Positions 20,112 to 29,130 are shown, counted from the first letter of the stretch. The stretch: 64,000 nucleotides of DNA from Collimonas fungivorans Ter331 (GCF_000221045.1 NC_015856.1:310001-374000), one strand, 5' to 3'. Program-made: numbers and translations. The notes: generated from the letters alone by a model not told the origin.

Positions 20112-21683
20112 ATGGCAAAAATCCCCCTCCCCGGCAGCGAACGCAGTGCTCCTTTCGACGCCAAAATCGTCGGCAGCGCCGCTCCCGCCGAACAGCTCGA
20201 AGTGACGATCGTCTTGCGCCGCAACGCAAGCCAGGAACTGTGCGATATCGTCGACAAGCAATGCACAGGCGAAGCGGCTCAGGCGCATCTTTCACGCGAA
20301 GAGTTTGCCCGCAAATTTTCCGCCTCGCCGCAAGACGTGGCCAGGATCACTGCATTTGCACAAGACCACGGCTTGCAGGTGGTGCACGAAGATGCGGCTT
20401 GCGCCACGGTCACCCTGAAGGGCACCGTGGCGCAGTTCAACCAGGTATTCGATGTCGACCTGCAGCGCTACGAATCGCACCTCGGCAACTATCGCGGCCG
20501 CACCGGCGCGGTCCACATCCCGGCCGAGCTGCAGGATATCGTGACGGCGGTAGTCGGCCTCGACAACCGCCCGCAGGCGCGCCCGCTGTTCCGCCTGCAG
20601 CCGCCGATCCGCTTCGCACCGCGTAATGCCGCCACCGCTTCCTTCCTGCCTACCCAGTTTTCGTCGCTATACGATTTTCCCGACAACCTCGGCGCAGGCC
20701 AGTGCATAGCCATCATCGAACTGGGCGGCGGTTACCGCGAAGCCGACCAGCAAGCCTATTTTTCAAAACTGGGCATTGCGCTGCCGAAGATCACCGCGAT
20801 CGCTGTGAACGGCCCGGGCAACCAGCCCAGCGGTGATGCCAACGGCGCCGACGGCGAAGTGGTGCTGGATATCCAGATCGCCGGCGCGCTGGCGCCGGAA
20901 GCGCATCTGGTGGTGTATTTTTCGACCAATACCGATGCCGGTTTCCTTAACGCCCTCAACAGCGCGGTGCATGACAATACCAACAAGCCGTCCATCGTCT
21001 CGATCAGCTGGGGCAGCGCCGAACCGCGCTGGACGCAGCAAGCCATGCAGGCTTTTAATGCGGCGCTGCAGGCTGCCGCTGCGATGGGCGTGACGGTGTG
21101 CGTCGCCTCCGGCGACAGCGGCTCCAGCGATGGCGTGGCCGGCGGCAACCATGTCGACTTTCCGGCATCCAGCCCGTATGTGCTGGCATGCGGCGGCACC
21201 CGCCTGCAAGCGTCCGGCCAGGTAATCGAGAGCGAAGTAGTGTGGAACGGCGGCGCCCAAGGCGGCGCCGGCGGTGGCGGTGCCAGCGCGGTGTTTGCGC
21301 TGCCGGCCTGGCAGCAGAGCCTGGTGCTGACCGGCAGCGACGGCAAGCGCCAGCCGCTGGCCAAGCGTGGCGTGCCGGACGTGGCCGGCAACGCCGATCC
21401 GGTTACCGGCTACCAGGTGTATATCGACGGCACCGATGCAGTAGTCGGCGGCACCAGCGCCGTGGCGCCGCTGTGGGCGGCGCTGCTGGCGCGCATTAAT
21501 GCAGCCAAGGCGGCGGCCAAGGGCAGCGCGGTCGGGTTCGTCAATCCGCAGCTGTACCGGCAGCAGGCCGCCTTCCGCGATGTCACGCAAGGCAACAACG
21601 GTTATTACGCCGCGGCGCCGGGCTGGGATGCCTGCACCGGGCTGGGCAGCCCGGACGGCAAGAAACTGGCAAGCGTACTGTAG
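20112..21683 (+). CDS. S53 family peptidase (sedolisin/kumamolisin-like)
   Basis: A 523-residue pro-enzyme. The N-terminal ~190 residues match the pro-kumamolisin activation domain (VTIVLRRN near 40, LSREEFARKFSAS, VAQFNQVFDVDLQ). The catalytic domain shows the sedolisin triad pattern: E249 and D253 in DGEVVLDIQ, the oxyanion-hole D335 in SGDSGSSDG, and the nucleophile S449 in GGTSAVAPLWAAL. Sedolisins are acid endopeptidases that mature by removing the propeptide. No classical signal peptide is present, as in several bacterial relatives, so the export route is unclear. ATG at 20112 has GGAG upstream; the frame extends further back to 19935 but that segment looks non-coding. A carboxypeptidase gene follows after 31 bp, suggesting a two-gene protein-degradation operon. 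Confidence 0.92.
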   Translation: MAKIPLPGSERSAPFDAKIVGSAAPAEQLEVTIVLRRNASQELCDIVDKQCTGEAAQAHLSREEFARKFSASPQDVARITAFAQDHGLQVVHEDAACATVTLKGTVAQFNQVFDVDLQRYESHLGNYRGRTGAVHIPAELQDIVTAVVGLDNRPQARPLFRLQPPIRFAPRNAATASFLPTQFSSLYDFPDNLGAGQCIAIIELGGGYREADQQAYFSKLGIALPKITAIAVNGPGNQPSGDANGADGEVVLDIQIAGALAPEAHLVVYFSTNTDAGFLNALNSAVHDNTNKPSIVSISWGSAEPRWTQQAMQAFNAALQAAAAMGVTVCVASGDSGSSDGVAGGNHVDFPASSPYVLACGGTRLQASGQVIESEVVWNGGAQGGAGGGGASAVFALPAWQQSLVLTGSDGKRQPLAKRGVPDVAGNADPVTGYQVYIDGTDAVVGGTSAVAPLWAALLARINAAKAAAKGSAVGFVNPQLYRQQAAFRDVTQGNNGYYAAAPGWDACTGLGSPDGKKLASVL

Positions 21684-21714
21684 CGGCGGTCGACGCTTCC
21701 AAGAAGGAGGGATC

Positions 21715-23316
21715 ATGAGCAGCAACCATGCATCAGTCCGCGCCGCCGGCGCAGCTGGCGACCAGCCTTGTTTCGATCCTACCGCCTACGGCACCGGGCC
21801 CGGCGATTCGGTGGCCGAGGCCAGCGAAAATGCAGCGATCACCCATCACGGTACGACGATAGGCAAGCGCGCCTATCAGTACACGGCGACCGCCGGCCAC
21901 CTGGTGGCGGTCGATGCCGGCAGTTCGCAGCCCGCTGCAAAAATATTCTACGTGGCGTTCACCGTCGACGGCCAGGACTTGAATACCCGCCCGCTCACGT
22001 TCTTCTATAACGGCGGGCCGGGTTCGTCATCGGTATTTGTATTGCTGGGTTCGTTTGCGCCCAAGCGCATCAAGACCTCCATGCCGGGCTTCACGCCGCC
22101 GCCTCCCTATACCCTGGAAGACAATCCGGACAGCTTGCTCGACAAGAGCGACCTGGTATTCATCAATCCGGTCGGCACCGGTTATTCCGCCGCCATCGCA
22201 CCGTTCAAGAACAAGGATTTCTGGGGCGTCGACCAGGATGCGCGCTCAATCACACAATTCATCAAGCGCTACCTGACCGCCAACGACCGCTGGAATTCGC
22301 CGAAATTCCTGTTCGGCGAATCGTACGGCACGCCGCGCAGCGCCGTGCTGTCGTATCTGCTGCATGAAGATGGCGTGGACTTGAACGGCATCACGCTGCA
22401 ATCGTCGATCCTCGATTACTCCCAGGCCGGCAATCCGATCGGCGCGCTGCCGACGGCGGTGGCTGACGCCTGGTATCACAAGAAAACCCGGCTGACGCCG
22501 CCGCCGGCCGACCTGCCGACGCTGATGGAGAGCGCAGCGCTGTTTGCGCGCAGCGATTACGCCAAGGCGCTGGAGAAATTTCCCAAGGCCGATCCGGCGA
22601 CGCTGAAAAAGCTGAGTGACTTCACCGGCATCGACCAGACCACCCTGACGGCCTGGGGACTCGACATCACCGCAGGCGACAGCCACGGCAGGACGCTGTT
22701 CCTGATCAGCCTGCTGCAAAGCCAGGGGCTGGCGCTGGGTTCTTATGATGGCCGCGTGACCGGCGTCGACAGCGGCATCGCCGCCGACATCTCGCCGAAT
22801 GCGGGCGGCAACGATCCCAGCATGACGGCGGTAGCGGGGGTCTACACCGCGATGTGGAACAATTACCTGAACGACGGCTTGAAGTTCACCTCGAATTCGG
22901 CGTTTACCGACCTCAACGACAAGGCGTTCCAGAACTGGGATTTCAGCCACATCGATCCGACTGGCGCGCAAAAAGGCATAGACGCCAAGGGCGACGTCAT
23001 CCTGTACACGGCCGGCGACCTGGCTGCGACCATGAGCCTGAACGTCGACCTGAAGGTGCTGTCCGCCAACGGCTACTACGATTTTGTCACGCCGTTCTAC
23101 CAGACCGTGATGGACCTGCAGAAAATGCCGCTGGTCGATGCCGCCGTGCGCAAGAATCTGAGTGCGAAATTCTATCCGTCCGGCCACATGATCTACCTGG
23201 AAGCGGCTTCACGCACAGCCTTGAAAGCCGATGTGGCGGCGATGATAGATGCCGCTACCTCGGATCATCAGGCGATGGCGCGGATCAGGAGCCTGCAAAC
23301 GCTCAAGACGGGTTAG
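21715..23316 (+). CDS. S10 family serine carboxypeptidase-like protein
   Basis: A 533-residue alpha/beta hydrolase of peptidase family S10. Visible marks are the substrate-binding FFYNGGPGSSS motif (about residues 99-109), the nucleophile S203 in FGESYGTPR, D456 in NGYYDFVTPF and H491 in SGHMIYLE, giving an ordered Ser-Asp-His triad. S10 enzymes remove C-terminal residues at acidic pH, which fits the sedolisin encoded 31 bp upstream: an endopeptidase followed by an exopeptidase. ATG at 21715 sits 4 bases after AAGGAGG, a strong ribosome binding site, so this start is preferred over the longer open frame. No signal peptide is obvious at the N-terminus. Confidence 0.92.
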   Translation: MSSNHASVRAAGAAGDQPCFDPTAYGTGPGDSVAEASENAAITHHGTTIGKRAYQYTATAGHLVAVDAGSSQPAAKIFYVAFTVDGQDLNTRPLTFFYNGGPGSSSVFVLLGSFAPKRIKTSMPGFTPPPPYTLEDNPDSLLDKSDLVFINPVGTGYSAAIAPFKNKDFWGVDQDARSITQFIKRYLTANDRWNSPKFLFGESYGTPRSAVLSYLLHEDGVDLNGITLQSSILDYSQAGNPIGALPTAVADAWYHKKTRLTPPPADLPTLMESAALFARSDYAKALEKFPKADPATLKKLSDFTGIDQTTLTAWGLDITAGDSHGRTLFLISLLQSQGLALGSYDGRVTGVDSGIAADISPNAGGNDPSMTAVAGVYTAMWNNYLNDGLKFTSNSAFTDLNDKAFQNWDFSHIDPTGAQKGIDAKGDVILYTAGDLAATMSLNVDLKVLSANGYYDFVTPFYQTVMDLQKMPLVDAAVRKNLSAKFYPSGHMIYLEAASRTALKADVAAMIDAATSDHQAMARIRSLQTLKTG

Positions 23317-23501
23317 CATCGGCAGTAACTCGCGATGCGCCAGTAAATCGATATAAGCGCCTTCGATCAGCTGTCCGAACCGGACGCCGATCGGCAACGG
23401 CTGTTCTGTTCCTTCGACTGTCATCGAGGCTTCACCCGGGCGTCACCGTTGCGTAATATTTCATGTATGGAGTCGGGCCATTCTTACTCTATGGAAACAA
23501 C

Positions 23502-23790
23502 ATGGCGCACTCAAGTCCTAGGAAATTCCTCAAAAATTCTGTAGCGGCGATGGGTGCATCCATGCTGCCTCCCGCTGTCCAGCAAGTGCTGGCGGCGCCG
23601 GCGTCCTGTACACGCCGTGGCGCCTGAACTCCAGCACCGCCTCGGCGCAGTGGCTGTCGGATGTGCCGCATGACCTGAACACCGGCACCGCCGCCTGGAA
23701 CAAGGGCCGCAACGACAGGTGGATTCCCAACAAGGGCATGAATTCGCACACCTACATGACTTTTCCGTTGGATTTCAAAACAGCATTATG
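23502..23790 (+). pseudogene. Remnant of a secreted phospholipase C (PLC/acid phosphatase superfamily)
   Basis: From ATG 23502 the frame reads a Tat-like leader, MAHSSPRKFLKNSVAAMGAS, continuing to LAAPASC, then meets a stop. The twin arginine expected in SRRxFLK is SPRK here. One frame over, immediately after, runs VLYTPWRLNS, QWLSDVPHDL and AAWNKGRNDRWIPNKG, then HTYMT and a stop at 23788. These match consecutive landmarks of Burkholderiales non-haemolytic phospholipase C: the leader and the section before the TYMTRADLPF stretch. The several hundred residues normally between and after them are missing. The gene has therefore lost its catalytic core by internal deletion and a frameshift. Family assignment rests on motif memory. 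Confidence 0.75.
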
Positions 23791-24013
23791 AAGGATCGGG
23801 TACTACGGGCATCGACGCCATCTGCCGGTCGGATGCTGTATTGCGCATCGATATCCTATTATCTCAAATCATTTATTGTCAGTCGTCATACAACTGTATG
23901 GGAATGAAAAATCCCCGCCTGAGCACTGCCTTCGAAGATGTGTACCTATGGGAAATAAATCCGGTTGCTAAATTATTTTTTGCTGCTTATACTGCGAATC
24001 AAGTTGTAGGATG

Positions 24014-24033
24014 ACTGATAACAAAAAATCAGT
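24014..24033. promoter_or_regulatory. Inverted repeat ACTGAT-N8-ATCAGT upstream of the lactonase-TRAP operon
   Basis: Perfect 6-bp arms with an A-rich 8-bp spacer, about 85 bp before the lactonase start and ahead of the first gene of the operon. The position suits an operator or a promoter-proximal hairpin. GntR-type regulators often control such operons, but none is encoded here. Confidence 0.35.
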
Positions 24034-24116
24034 TGCGCAAACCGGCCAAGACCTGCAGCGCATGCGGTGACGCCAGGCAGTCTCAAGCGCTGGTTCTGCC
24101 AAAAACAGGAGACAAG

Positions 24117-25016
24117 GTGAGTATCGATAAAACGACGGTCAAACTCGAGCGTCTCGGCGACCTGCGCTGCGCCGTGGGCGAAAGCCCGCTGTGGAGCGCG
24201 GAAGAAGGCGCCTGGTACTGGGTCGACATTCCGGCCAGGACGGTCTGGCGCTGGCATGCCGGATCCGGTTCGGCGCGCAGCTGGACGCTGCCGGAAATGG
24301 TCGGCTGCATTGCACTGAAAGACAGCGGCGGCCTGGTTGCCGGGATGGAAACCGGGATTTTCAGCCTGCGGCTGGGCCAGGCCCAAGCCGCGGTGGCGGA
24401 AAAGCTGGCAAGCCCTGCCGGCCTGCGCGAAGGCATGCGTTTCAATGACGGCCGCTGCGACCGCCAGGGGCGTTTCTGGAGCGGCACCATGTTCCTCGAC
24501 ATGGCGGCGGCGCGCGCCGACGGCCATCTGTATCGCTACACCCCACAAGGCCTGTCGTTGCCGATGGTGTCCAAGCTGATCGTCTCGAACGGCCTGGCCT
24601 GGTCGCCTGACGGCCGCACCATGTATCTCTCCGATTCGCACGCATCGCGCCAGCTGGTCTGGGCCTACGACTACGACATCGACGACGGCATCCCCAGCGC
24701 CCAGCGGATTTTCATCGACATGCACCAGCATCCCGGCAGGCCGGACGGCGCGGCGGTCGATATCGACGGCTGTTACTGGATATGCGGCAACGACGGCAGC
24801 TGTGTCCTGCGTTTTACTCCCGAAGGAAAACTGGACCGGAAGATCGACCTGCCGATGACAAAACCCGCGATGTGCGCGTTTGGCGGCGCCGGCCTGGATA
24901 CCTTGCTGGTGACCTCCATCAGCGCCGGCCTGGCGGCAGACGATCAATGGGCCGGTGCGACAGTGACGTTGCGCCCTGGCGTGGCCGGCATGCCTGAGAC
25001 GGCATTCCAGACCTGA
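24117..25016 (+). CDS. SMP-30/gluconolactonase/LRE family lactonase
   Basis: A 299-residue six-bladed propeller lactonase. The metal ligands expected for the family are visible: E22 in VGESPLW, N158 in SNGLAWSPDG and D210 in RPDGAAVD, together with the FNDGRCDRQGRFW blade. The family hydrolyses sugar-acid lactones such as gluconolactone or galactonolactone with a divalent cation in the cytoplasm. GTG at 24117 is chosen because AGGAG lies just upstream and gives the normal family length; an ATG at 24033 would add 28 atypical residues. It leads a lactonase-TRAP operon, so the likely role is opening a sugar-acid lactone taken up by the transporter. The exact substrate is not deducible. Confidence 0.88.
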   Translation: MSIDKTTVKLERLGDLRCAVGESPLWSAEEGAWYWVDIPARTVWRWHAGSGSARSWTLPEMVGCIALKDSGGLVAGMETGIFSLRLGQAQAAVAEKLASPAGLREGMRFNDGRCDRQGRFWSGTMFLDMAAARADGHLYRYTPQGLSLPMVSKLIVSNGLAWSPDGRTMYLSDSHASRQLVWAYDYDIDDGIPSAQRIFIDMHQHPGRPDGAAVDIDGCYWICGNDGSCVLRFTPEGKLDRKIDLPMTKPAMCAFGGAGLDTLLVTSISAGLAADDQWAGATVTLRPGVAGMPETAFQT

Positions 25017-25098
25017 GCGGCGAGGTAGCGGGGCGCCGCGATTTTTATAAATCACGCAACGATTTTTTGTAAACAAATAGAAACCAGGAGACAGAAAA

Positions 25099-26073
25099 AT
25101 GAAGAAATACCTATCCATGCTCTGCATGGCCGGCGCGCTGTCGCTGCCGCTGTGCGCGCCGTCCGCTGTCGCCAGGGAATTCCGCGACGCCGATGTGCAG
25201 CCGGCCGATTACCCGACGGTGGCGGCCGTCAACTACATGTCTGACCTGCTCAAGCAGGGCAGCAAGGGCAAATACAGCATCAAGGTCTATCCCAACAGCC
25301 AGCTGGGCAGCGAGCCGGATACCGTGGAGCAGGTAAAGCTGGGAGCGATTGAATTCACCCGCACCCACGCCAGCGTGCTCAACGCCATCTGCCCGGAAAC
25401 GATGCTACCTTCCTTGCCGTTCGTGTTCCGCGACAAGGAACACATGCGGCACGTGCTGGACGGGCCGATCGGCGATGAAATCCTGCGTGCCTGCGAATCA
25501 CACGGCCTGGTCGGCCTGGCGTTCTACGATTCGGGCGCGCGTTTTTTCTACACAAAAAAGCAGATCAAGAACCTGGCGGACCTGAAGGGCATGAAGATCC
25601 GCGTCCCGCAGTCCGAGCTGTCGGTGGCGATGCTGCAGGCGCTGCACGCCAATGCGACGCCGATGGCGACGTCCGAGGTCTACACCGGGATCAAGAGCGG
25701 CATCGTCGATGGCGCCGAAAACAACTGGCCTACCTACCAGACCGCGCACCATTTCGAGATAGCGCCCTACGTGCTGCTGGACGAGCATGACATGACGCCG
25801 GAAATCCTGTTGATGTCGAAAGTGATCTACGACAAGCTGTCGGCCGACGACCAGAAAATGATCCGCCAAACAGCCAAGGCGTCGGTGCCATACATGCGCA
25901 AGCTGTGGGACGAGAAAGAAATCTCCTCGCGCGCCATTGTCGAAAAGGCCGGGGTGCACATCACGGCGGCCAACAAGGCGGAGTTCCAGGCCAGCATGGC
26001 CCCGGTCTACGCCAAATTCGTGACCACGCCGGCCATGAAAGACATGCTCAAGCGCATCCAGGAAACCAAATAA
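25099..26073 (+). CDS. dctP: TRAP transporter substrate-binding protein (DctP family)
   Basis: A 324-residue periplasmic solute receptor. It has a signal peptide (MKKYLSMLCMAGALSLPLC, cleavage near residue 25) and DctP landmarks: SQLGSEPDTVEQVKLGAIEF, the ligand-carboxylate-binding arginine region MKIRVPQSE, and YTGIKSGIVDGAENNW. TRAP receptors deliver organic acids to a sodium- or proton-driven membrane pair. AGGAGA precedes the ATG. It lies 82 bp after the lactonase gene and 33 bp before dctQ, in one transcription unit. The adjacent SMP-30 lactonase suggests a sugar acid rather than a C4-dicarboxylate, but that is inference. Confidence 0.93.
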   Translation: MKKYLSMLCMAGALSLPLCAPSAVAREFRDADVQPADYPTVAAVNYMSDLLKQGSKGKYSIKVYPNSQLGSEPDTVEQVKLGAIEFTRTHASVLNAICPETMLPSLPFVFRDKEHMRHVLDGPIGDEILRACESHGLVGLAFYDSGARFFYTKKQIKNLADLKGMKIRVPQSELSVAMLQALHANATPMATSEVYTGIKSGIVDGAENNWPTYQTAHHFEIAPYVLLDEHDMTPEILLMSKVIYDKLSADDQKMIRQTAKASVPYMRKLWDEKEISSRAIVEKAGVHITAANKAEFQASMAPVYAKFVTTPAMKDMLKRIQETK

Positions 26074-26106
26074 GGTCGCCTCTTCTTCCCTGTCAAGGAA
26101 CCGCTC

Positions 26107-26667
26107 ATGACACATGTCAATAAAGCAGGCGAGGCAATTGACGACAAGCTGCCTATCGCCTTGTTGCCGCCGTTTACGTTTCTTACCCGATGCAATGCCT
26201 GGCTGTCGCTGATGTGCATGCGGCTGGCGGTGCTCGGCCTGGTGCTGATTGCGATTGCCGTCTTCGGCCAGATTTTCGGCCGCTACGTGCTCAACAACAG
26301 CCCCTCCTGGACCGAGGCGCTGGCCTTGCTCATGGTGCTGTATGTGACCAATATCGGCGTCGCCGTCTGCGTGCGCGACGACCGCCACATGGGCGTCGAA
26401 CTGCTGACCGGCGCGTTGCCGCCGAAGGTAAGAGTGCCGCTGAAGATTTTCATCCACCTGCTGGTCATCCTGTTTGCGGTGCTGATGATCTGGAACGGCT
26501 GGATCCTCGGCCGCCAGATCATCGACTACATGATTCCCAACCTCGGAGTTTCACAGGGCTTGACCTACTGGCCGCTGATGCTGTCCGGCACCCTGATCGT
26601 CCTGTTCTCGATTGAGCACATCATCGCATTGCTGCAACGTACAAGGGTCGTTCCATCATGGCATTAA
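26107..26667 (+). CDS. dctQ: TRAP transporter small permease (DctQ family)
   Basis: A 186-residue membrane protein with four predicted helices, including the family-typical segment FGRYVLNNSPSWTEALALLMVLYV and the charged loop VRDDRHMGVELL between helices two and three. DctQ proteins form the small membrane subunit that pairs with DctM. CAAGGAA precedes the ATG. The last 10 bp overlap the start of dctM in another frame, implying translational coupling and equal subunit production. Confidence 0.92.
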   Translation: MTHVNKAGEAIDDKLPIALLPPFTFLTRCNAWLSLMCMRLAVLGLVLIAIAVFGQIFGRYVLNNSPSWTEALALLMVLYVTNIGVAVCVRDDRHMGVELLTGALPPKVRVPLKIFIHLLVILFAVLMIWNGWILGRQIIDYMIPNLGVSQGLTYWPLMLSGTLIVLFSIEHIIALLQRTRVVPSWH

Positions 26668-27938
26668 CTCTGCTGTCGCTCAGTTTCCTGGTGCTGTTGC
26701 TGATCGGCGTACCGATTTCGTTTTCGATCGGCCTGTCGGCGATCGCCACCATATTTTACGAAGGCTTGCCGATCGCCGTGATTTTCCAGCGGATGACAGC
26801 CGGCATGAGCGTATTTTCCTTCCTCACCATTCCTTTCTTCATCTTCGCCGGCGAGCTGATGCTGTACGGCGGCATCGCCGACCGCATCATCCAGTGCGCG
26901 CGCGGCGTGGTCGGCCACATCCGCGGCGGGCTGGGCATGACCAATGTGCTGGCATGCACCTTGTTCGGCGGCGTCTCGGGATCGCCGGTGGCGGACATAT
27001 CCGCCATGGGCGCGGTCATGATCCCGATGATGAAGCGCGAGAACTACGATACCGACTATGCGGTCAACGTCACCACCCACTCGTCGCTGGTGGGGGTGCT
27101 GATGCCGACCTCGCACAACATCATCATCTACGCCCTGGTCGCCGGCGGCGGCGTATCGATCACCACCCTGATCCTGGCGGGACTGCTGCCGGCGCTGATC
27201 CTGACCCTGGCCAACCTTACCGTGGCCTACCTGGTGGCGGTCCACCGCGGCTATCCCGCCGGCACCTTCCTCGGCTGGTCGGTGGCGCTGCGCAGCATCC
27301 TGCGCGCGGTGCCGGGGCTGATGGTCGTGATCATCATCATTGCCGGCATCACTTCGGGGGTATTTACCGCGACCGAGTCGGCCGCCATCGCCGTGTTTTA
27401 TGCGCTGATCCTCACTACCCTGGTGTACCGCAGCCTGAGCTGGGCCGATTTTCTGAAGGCCGCGGTCAAGTCGGTCAAGACTACCGGCGTGATCCTGATG
27501 CTGATCAGCATCTCATCGGCGTTCGGCTACCTGATCAGCCTCTACAGCGTGGCCGATACGGTGGGCGACGCGCTGATGGCGGTCAGCACCAACCCGATCG
27601 TGATTTTCCTGCTCATCAACCTGGCCTTGCTGCTGTTCGGCACGTTTCTCGACATGGCTGCGCATATCCTGATCTGCACGCCGATTTTCCTGCCGATCTG
27701 CGAGCACTTCGGCATGGGGCCGGTGCAGTTCGGCATGATGTTGCTGATCAACTGCTCGCTGGGACTGAATGCGCCGCCGATCGGCGCGGCGCAGATCATC
27801 GGCTGCACCATCGGCGGCATCCGCATGGGGGAAATCATGCGCACCATTTGGCCGTTTTACCTGGCGCTCCTGGTCACTCTGTTGCTGGTCACTTTTGTGC
27901 CGGGGTTTTCGCTGTGGATACCTGCCTGGTTTGCATGA
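26658..27938 (+). CDS. dctM: TRAP transporter large permease (DctM family)
   Basis: A 426-residue, roughly 12-helix permease. Family marks include IPFFIFAGELM, GGVSGSPVADISAMGAVMIPMM and the C-terminal GLNAPPIGAAQIIGCTIGGIRMGEIMRTIWPFY. It forms the ion-coupled translocation channel with DctQ and takes substrate from the DctP receptor. The start overlaps dctQ by 10 bp. A strong hairpin follows the stop codon by about 22 bp and probably ends the operon. Confidence 0.94.
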   Translation: MALTLLSLSFLVLLLIGVPISFSIGLSAIATIFYEGLPIAVIFQRMTAGMSVFSFLTIPFFIFAGELMLYGGIADRIIQCARGVVGHIRGGLGMTNVLACTLFGGVSGSPVADISAMGAVMIPMMKRENYDTDYAVNVTTHSSLVGVLMPTSHNIIIYALVAGGGVSITTLILAGLLPALILTLANLTVAYLVAVHRGYPAGTFLGWSVALRSILRAVPGLMVVIIIIAGITSGVFTATESAAIAVFYALILTTLVYRSLSWADFLKAAVKSVKTTGVILMLISISSAFGYLISLYSVADTVGDALMAVSTNPIVIFLLINLALLLFGTFLDMAAHILICTPIFLPICEHFGMGPVQFGMMLLINCSLGLNAPPIGAAQIIGCTIGGIRMGEIMRTIWPFYLALLVTLLLVTFVPGFSLWIPAWFA

Positions 27939-28352
27939 CGTTTTTGTGATGATGAATTCAGCCGGCATCCGCATACGGATGCCGGCAGGACGAGGAAAGT
28001 TGCGTCGTACGGCCTAACCTATAAAAAATATCAGTAGATAACGTGCAAAAAAAGCTATTCCTCGGCCGGGGCCTTGATCGACTCCGCCATGCCATGCGCG
28101 CAAAGCGCAATCCCAGAGCAATGTGACAATCGGCGACGTCGACCAGTACGTCGGTTATATCTATAGCGCGGCGTGTACCAGCTGGGCCTTGACGCATATT
28201 TCGAGCGTGCAAACCCGTTGCGCCGGCATCTGGTAGCATCTTGTCTGGCATTGACTTGTCCTGATGCAGACCTCCCCCAATACAGATAATTCCAGCTGCT
28301 GCAGGCTTGACCTCTCTACAACACCCGACACCTATTTCTCACAGGAACTATC
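27939..28352. other. Gap between the TRAP operon and dienelactone hydrolase
   Basis: About 410 bp. The left end holds the hairpin at 27961-27986. The remainder is free of convincing reading frames on either strand and should contain the hydrolase promoter. TTGACT near 28252 could be a -35 box but I see no well-spaced -10 partner. Confidence 0.6.
27961..27986. terminator. Strong hairpin after the TRAP operon
   Basis: A perfect 11-bp inverted repeat (GCCGGCATCCG, loop CATA, CGGATGCCGGC) begins 22 bp after the dctM stop. There is no T-tract, so it is either a Rho-assisted terminator or a 3'-end stabiliser. Confidence 0.6.
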
Positions 28353-29051
28353 ATGAGCGTTACTACCCAATGGATCGACGTCAAGGCCGATGACGGCACC
28401 TTCGGCGCCTATCTGGCCATCCCGCACACCGGCAAGGGTCCCGGCATCGTACTGCTGCAGGAAATTTTCGGCGTCAACGAACACATCCGCTCGGTCGCCG
28501 AACAATATGCGGCCGACGGCTACGTCGTATTGGTGCCGGACCTGTTCTGGCGCAGCGGCGCCCATATTGAACTGGTTTACGACGAGGCCGGCTGGAAACG
28601 CGCGGTCGAGCTGATGCAAGCCACCGACTTCGCCAAGGCGCAATCGGATATCGCGCTGACCGTGGCTGCCCTCAAGGCCCGGCCGGAACTGGACGGCAAG
28701 CTGGCCGTCATCGGTTATTGCTTCGGCGGCATGCTGGCGTATAACACCGCGGCCAATGGCCTGGTCGATGCGGCAATCGCGTATTACGGCGGCGGCATCC
28801 AGAACCAGCTGCAACGCGCCGGCGACATCAATGTGCCGCTGCTGATGCATTTCGGCGGCGCCGACAGCCACATTCCGATGGCTGCCGTGCAGAGCATCGC
28901 CGAGCGTTTTGAAGACAATGATGAAGTCGAGGTCCACATCTACCCGGGCGCCGAACACGGCTTCAACTGTTCGCACCGCGCCAGCTACAACCAGCGCGCC
29001 GCGGCGGAAGCGCATGGCAATTCCCTGACTTTCCTGAGCGACAACCTGTAA
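28353..29051 (+). CDS. Dienelactone hydrolase family protein
   Basis: A 232-residue alpha/beta hydrolase of normal family length. The catalytic triad is C123 in GYCFGG, D171 in FGGADSHIP and H202 in PGAEHGF. The N-terminal ligand-binding region PGIVLLQEIFGVNEHIRSVAEQYAADGYVVLVPDLFWR is typical. Characterised members hydrolyse dienelactones in chlorocatechol breakdown, but many chromosomal copies have other ester or lactone substrates, and no aromatic-degradation genes are next to it. It is cytoplasmic, with no signal peptide. It is transcribed alone toward the terminator at 29072-29100, which it shares with the convergent S9 peptidase gene. Confidence 0.93.
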   Translation: MSVTTQWIDVKADDGTFGAYLAIPHTGKGPGIVLLQEIFGVNEHIRSVAEQYAADGYVVLVPDLFWRSGAHIELVYDEAGWKRAVELMQATDFAKAQSDIALTVAALKARPELDGKLAVIGYCFGGMLAYNTAANGLVDAAIAYYGGGIQNQLQRAGDINVPLLMHFGGADSHIPMAAVQSIAERFEDNDEVEVHIYPGAEHGFNCSHRASYNQRAAAEAHGNSLTFLSDNL

Positions 29052-29071
29052 GGCATTTTTTAGCCCCGAAA

Positions 29072-29100
29072 AAAAACGCCAACCGACGGTTGGCGTTTTT
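29072..29100. terminator. Bidirectional rho-independent terminator
   Basis: The stem AAAAACGCCAACC, loop GAC, and GGTTGGCGTTTTT form a hairpin flanked by A- and T-tracts on both sides. It lies between convergent genes (hydrolase stop 29051, S9 peptidase stop 29131) and can end both transcripts. Confidence 0.92.
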
Positions 29101-29130
29101 GCGTCCTGTCGCTCTATCCGAGCGCGATCG

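Larger units (their letters stand above)
23317..24116. other. Intergenic stretch with a phospholipase C remnant and the lactonase-operon leader
   Basis: Eight hundred bases without an intact gene. 23502-23790 is a degraded phospholipase C gene. The rest is more AT-rich than its surroundings from 23800 to 24060 and includes an inverted repeat at 24014-24033. I recognise no other coding remnant with confidence. Confidence 0.7.

Noticed and set aside
23209-23424. Minus-strand 71-codon frame over the carboxypeptidase end
   Set aside because: It overlaps the end of a real gene, has no ribosome binding site and no family I recognise.
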